Shown: in pieces, positions 5,349 through 5,850 of the stretch
How the letters are laid out: the number at the start of each line of letters is the position of its first letter
Position numbering within the stretch: the stretch's first letter is position 1
DNA from: Candidatus Cloacimonadota bacterium
GTDB lineage: Bacteria > Cloacimonadota > Cloacimonadia > Cloacimonadales > WRIO01
Reading direction: 5' to 3'
NCBI GenBank assembly: GCA_009782695.1
Contig: WRIO01000081.1
Location: forward strand, 1-5,850
Length of the DNA stretch: 5,850 nucleotides
Made by a program: the position numbers and the translations under genes
Notes under the pieces: model-generated
Databases searched by the model: none
Seen by the model: the letters and a program-made list of their open reading frames with translations, nothing else
What the model was told of the DNA's origin: nothing

Positions 5349-5598
5349 CCAAACCAAACAACACCTCTCCCCCACCTCTAAAAATGATGCAGATGATGTG
5401 CCTGGTCTGTGTCTCCTTTTCCGTTAATATGTATATATCATTTATTTCACACAAACTCGTTTAGCTATCCCCCTACAATTTTTATTTTTTCTGCTTTTTA
5501 AAAAATTACTTGACTTTTAAGTAAAGCTAGGAAAAATTGCACCCTTCTATGATGTGCTGTGGAGCACTCTAACTAATAATAATATATGGAGTTATAGT
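5349..5598. other. Noncoding gap between dut and the secreted protein gene
   Basis: This 250-base stretch has no gene I can support. It starts C/A-rich (5349-5384), becomes T-rich (5479-5499) and has no convincing GC-rich terminator for the upstream operon. TTGACT (5510-5515) resembles a -35 but lacks a matching -10 at the usual distance. TATGAT (5548-5553) resembles a -10 but lacks a -35. The promoter for the next gene probably lies here but cannot be placed. A short hairpin lies at 5554-5567. Confidence 0.6.
5554..5567 (+). other. Short perfect hairpin before the secreted protein gene
   Basis: GTGCT (5554-5558) and AGCAC (5563-5567) are perfect inverted arms around GTGG. The hairpin is about 31 bases upstream of the start codon. 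It could be a leader element or an operator; it lacks the U-run of a terminator. Confidence 0.3.
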
Positions 5599-5850
5599 AT
5601 GAAAATATTACAAAGGACTTTTTGGGGAGTTTTATGCTTGTTTATATGGGTAAATACACTTGCAAGCAGTGCATTTACTGTGAATACAATTTCGACAGAA
5701 AAGACAGAACTTTCTTTTCACTTACCGAAATATGAGATAACCTCAGAATATGATGGTGGTATCTTATTCGACAAAATAGAGTTAGACCAGGCAGTTCTGA
5801 CGCCTTTGACGGGTTTGCCAGAAGCGCCTGTTTTTTCTGTATCTTTGGCA
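5599..5850 (+). CDS. Secreted protein, probable gingipain-type (C25) protease precursor (N-terminus only)
   Basis: The 84 visible residues run off the right edge. They begin with a Sec signal peptide: basic MKILQR, a hydrophobic core FWGVLCLFIWV (8-18) and a likely cut after ASSA (residue 25). No lipobox is evident. The mature start (residues 38-84) reads ELSFHLPKYEI, then a short insert and LTPLTGLPEAPVFSVSLA. A hydrophobic strand followed by G-x-P-x-x-P resembles the N-terminal propeptide of C25 gingipain-family cysteine proteases, where the propeptide keeps the enzyme inactive until export. The catalytic domain is outside the window, so enzyme activity cannot be checked. A GGAG site (5588-5591) lies 7 bases before the ATG. 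It could also be another secreted protein with a propeptide-like domain. Confidence 0.7.
   Translation, partial: MKILQRTFWGVLCLFIWVNTLASSAFTVNTISTEKTELSFHLPKYEITSEYDGGILFDKIELDQAVLTPLTGLPEAPVFSVSLA

Noticed and set aside
5477..5507. AATTTTT with AAAAATT inverted repeat after dut as a terminator
   Set aside because: The stem is A/T only, in an A/T tract where such pairing is expected by chance.
1..5850. Search for CRISPR arrays, tRNAs, insertion sequences or phage genes
   Set aside because: No regularly spaced repeats, tRNA-like folds, transposase motifs or terminal inverted repeats were seen.

Overview
The window reads as ordinary chromosomal DNA of an AT-rich, probably anaerobic bacterium. 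There is no sign of phage, insertion sequence, CRISPR, tRNA or rRNA. The anaerobic reading rests on a 2-oxoacid:ferredoxin oxidoreductase locus. A secreted protein at the right edge looks like the N-terminus of a gingipain-type (C25) protease precursor, a family common in Bacteroidota-like and Cloacimonadota-like lineages. Several genes carry strong Shine-Dalgarno sites, which is less typical of Bacteroidota itself. The lineage is therefore a tentative inference (Cloacimonadota or a relative), not a demonstrated assignment.

Layout. Positions 1-1263 carry two minus-strand genes in operon order: a two-[4Fe-4S] ferredoxin-type subunit (korD-like, 961-1263), then the alpha subunit (korA-like, 1-950, running off the left edge). 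Positions 1264-1662 are a very A/T-rich divergent intergenic region. It holds a terminator-like hairpin in the korD leader, a candidate promoter for the rightward gene, a near-perfect 12-base direct repeat and an inverted repeat. A membrane-anchored M23 (LytM) metallopeptidase follows at 1663-2619. Positions 2620-2805 are a 186-base gap with two long complementary pairings in pseudoknot order, a possible structured RNA or leader. Downstream is a 78-residue two-helix membrane protein (2806-3042).

Positions 3091-5348 hold a tight housekeeping run: thiamine pyrophosphokinase, exonuclease VII small subunit (xseB), a farnesyl-type polyprenyl diphosphate synthase (ispA) and dUTPase (dut). The junctions are a 4-base gap, a 14-base overlap and a 21-base gap. 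Positions 5349-5598 are noncoding. At 5599 a signal-peptide-bearing protein starts and leaves the window at the right edge.

How the genes fit together. The oxidoreductase uses thiamine diphosphate, bound by a beta subunit that would lie left of the window, and the kinase at 3091 makes that cofactor; this link is suggestive only. xseB next to ispA is a widespread bacterial arrangement, usually followed by dxs; here dut takes that place. No system with a clearly undescribed biochemical function is visible. The best candidates for novelty are the possible structured RNA at 2637-2770 and the korD leader hairpin.
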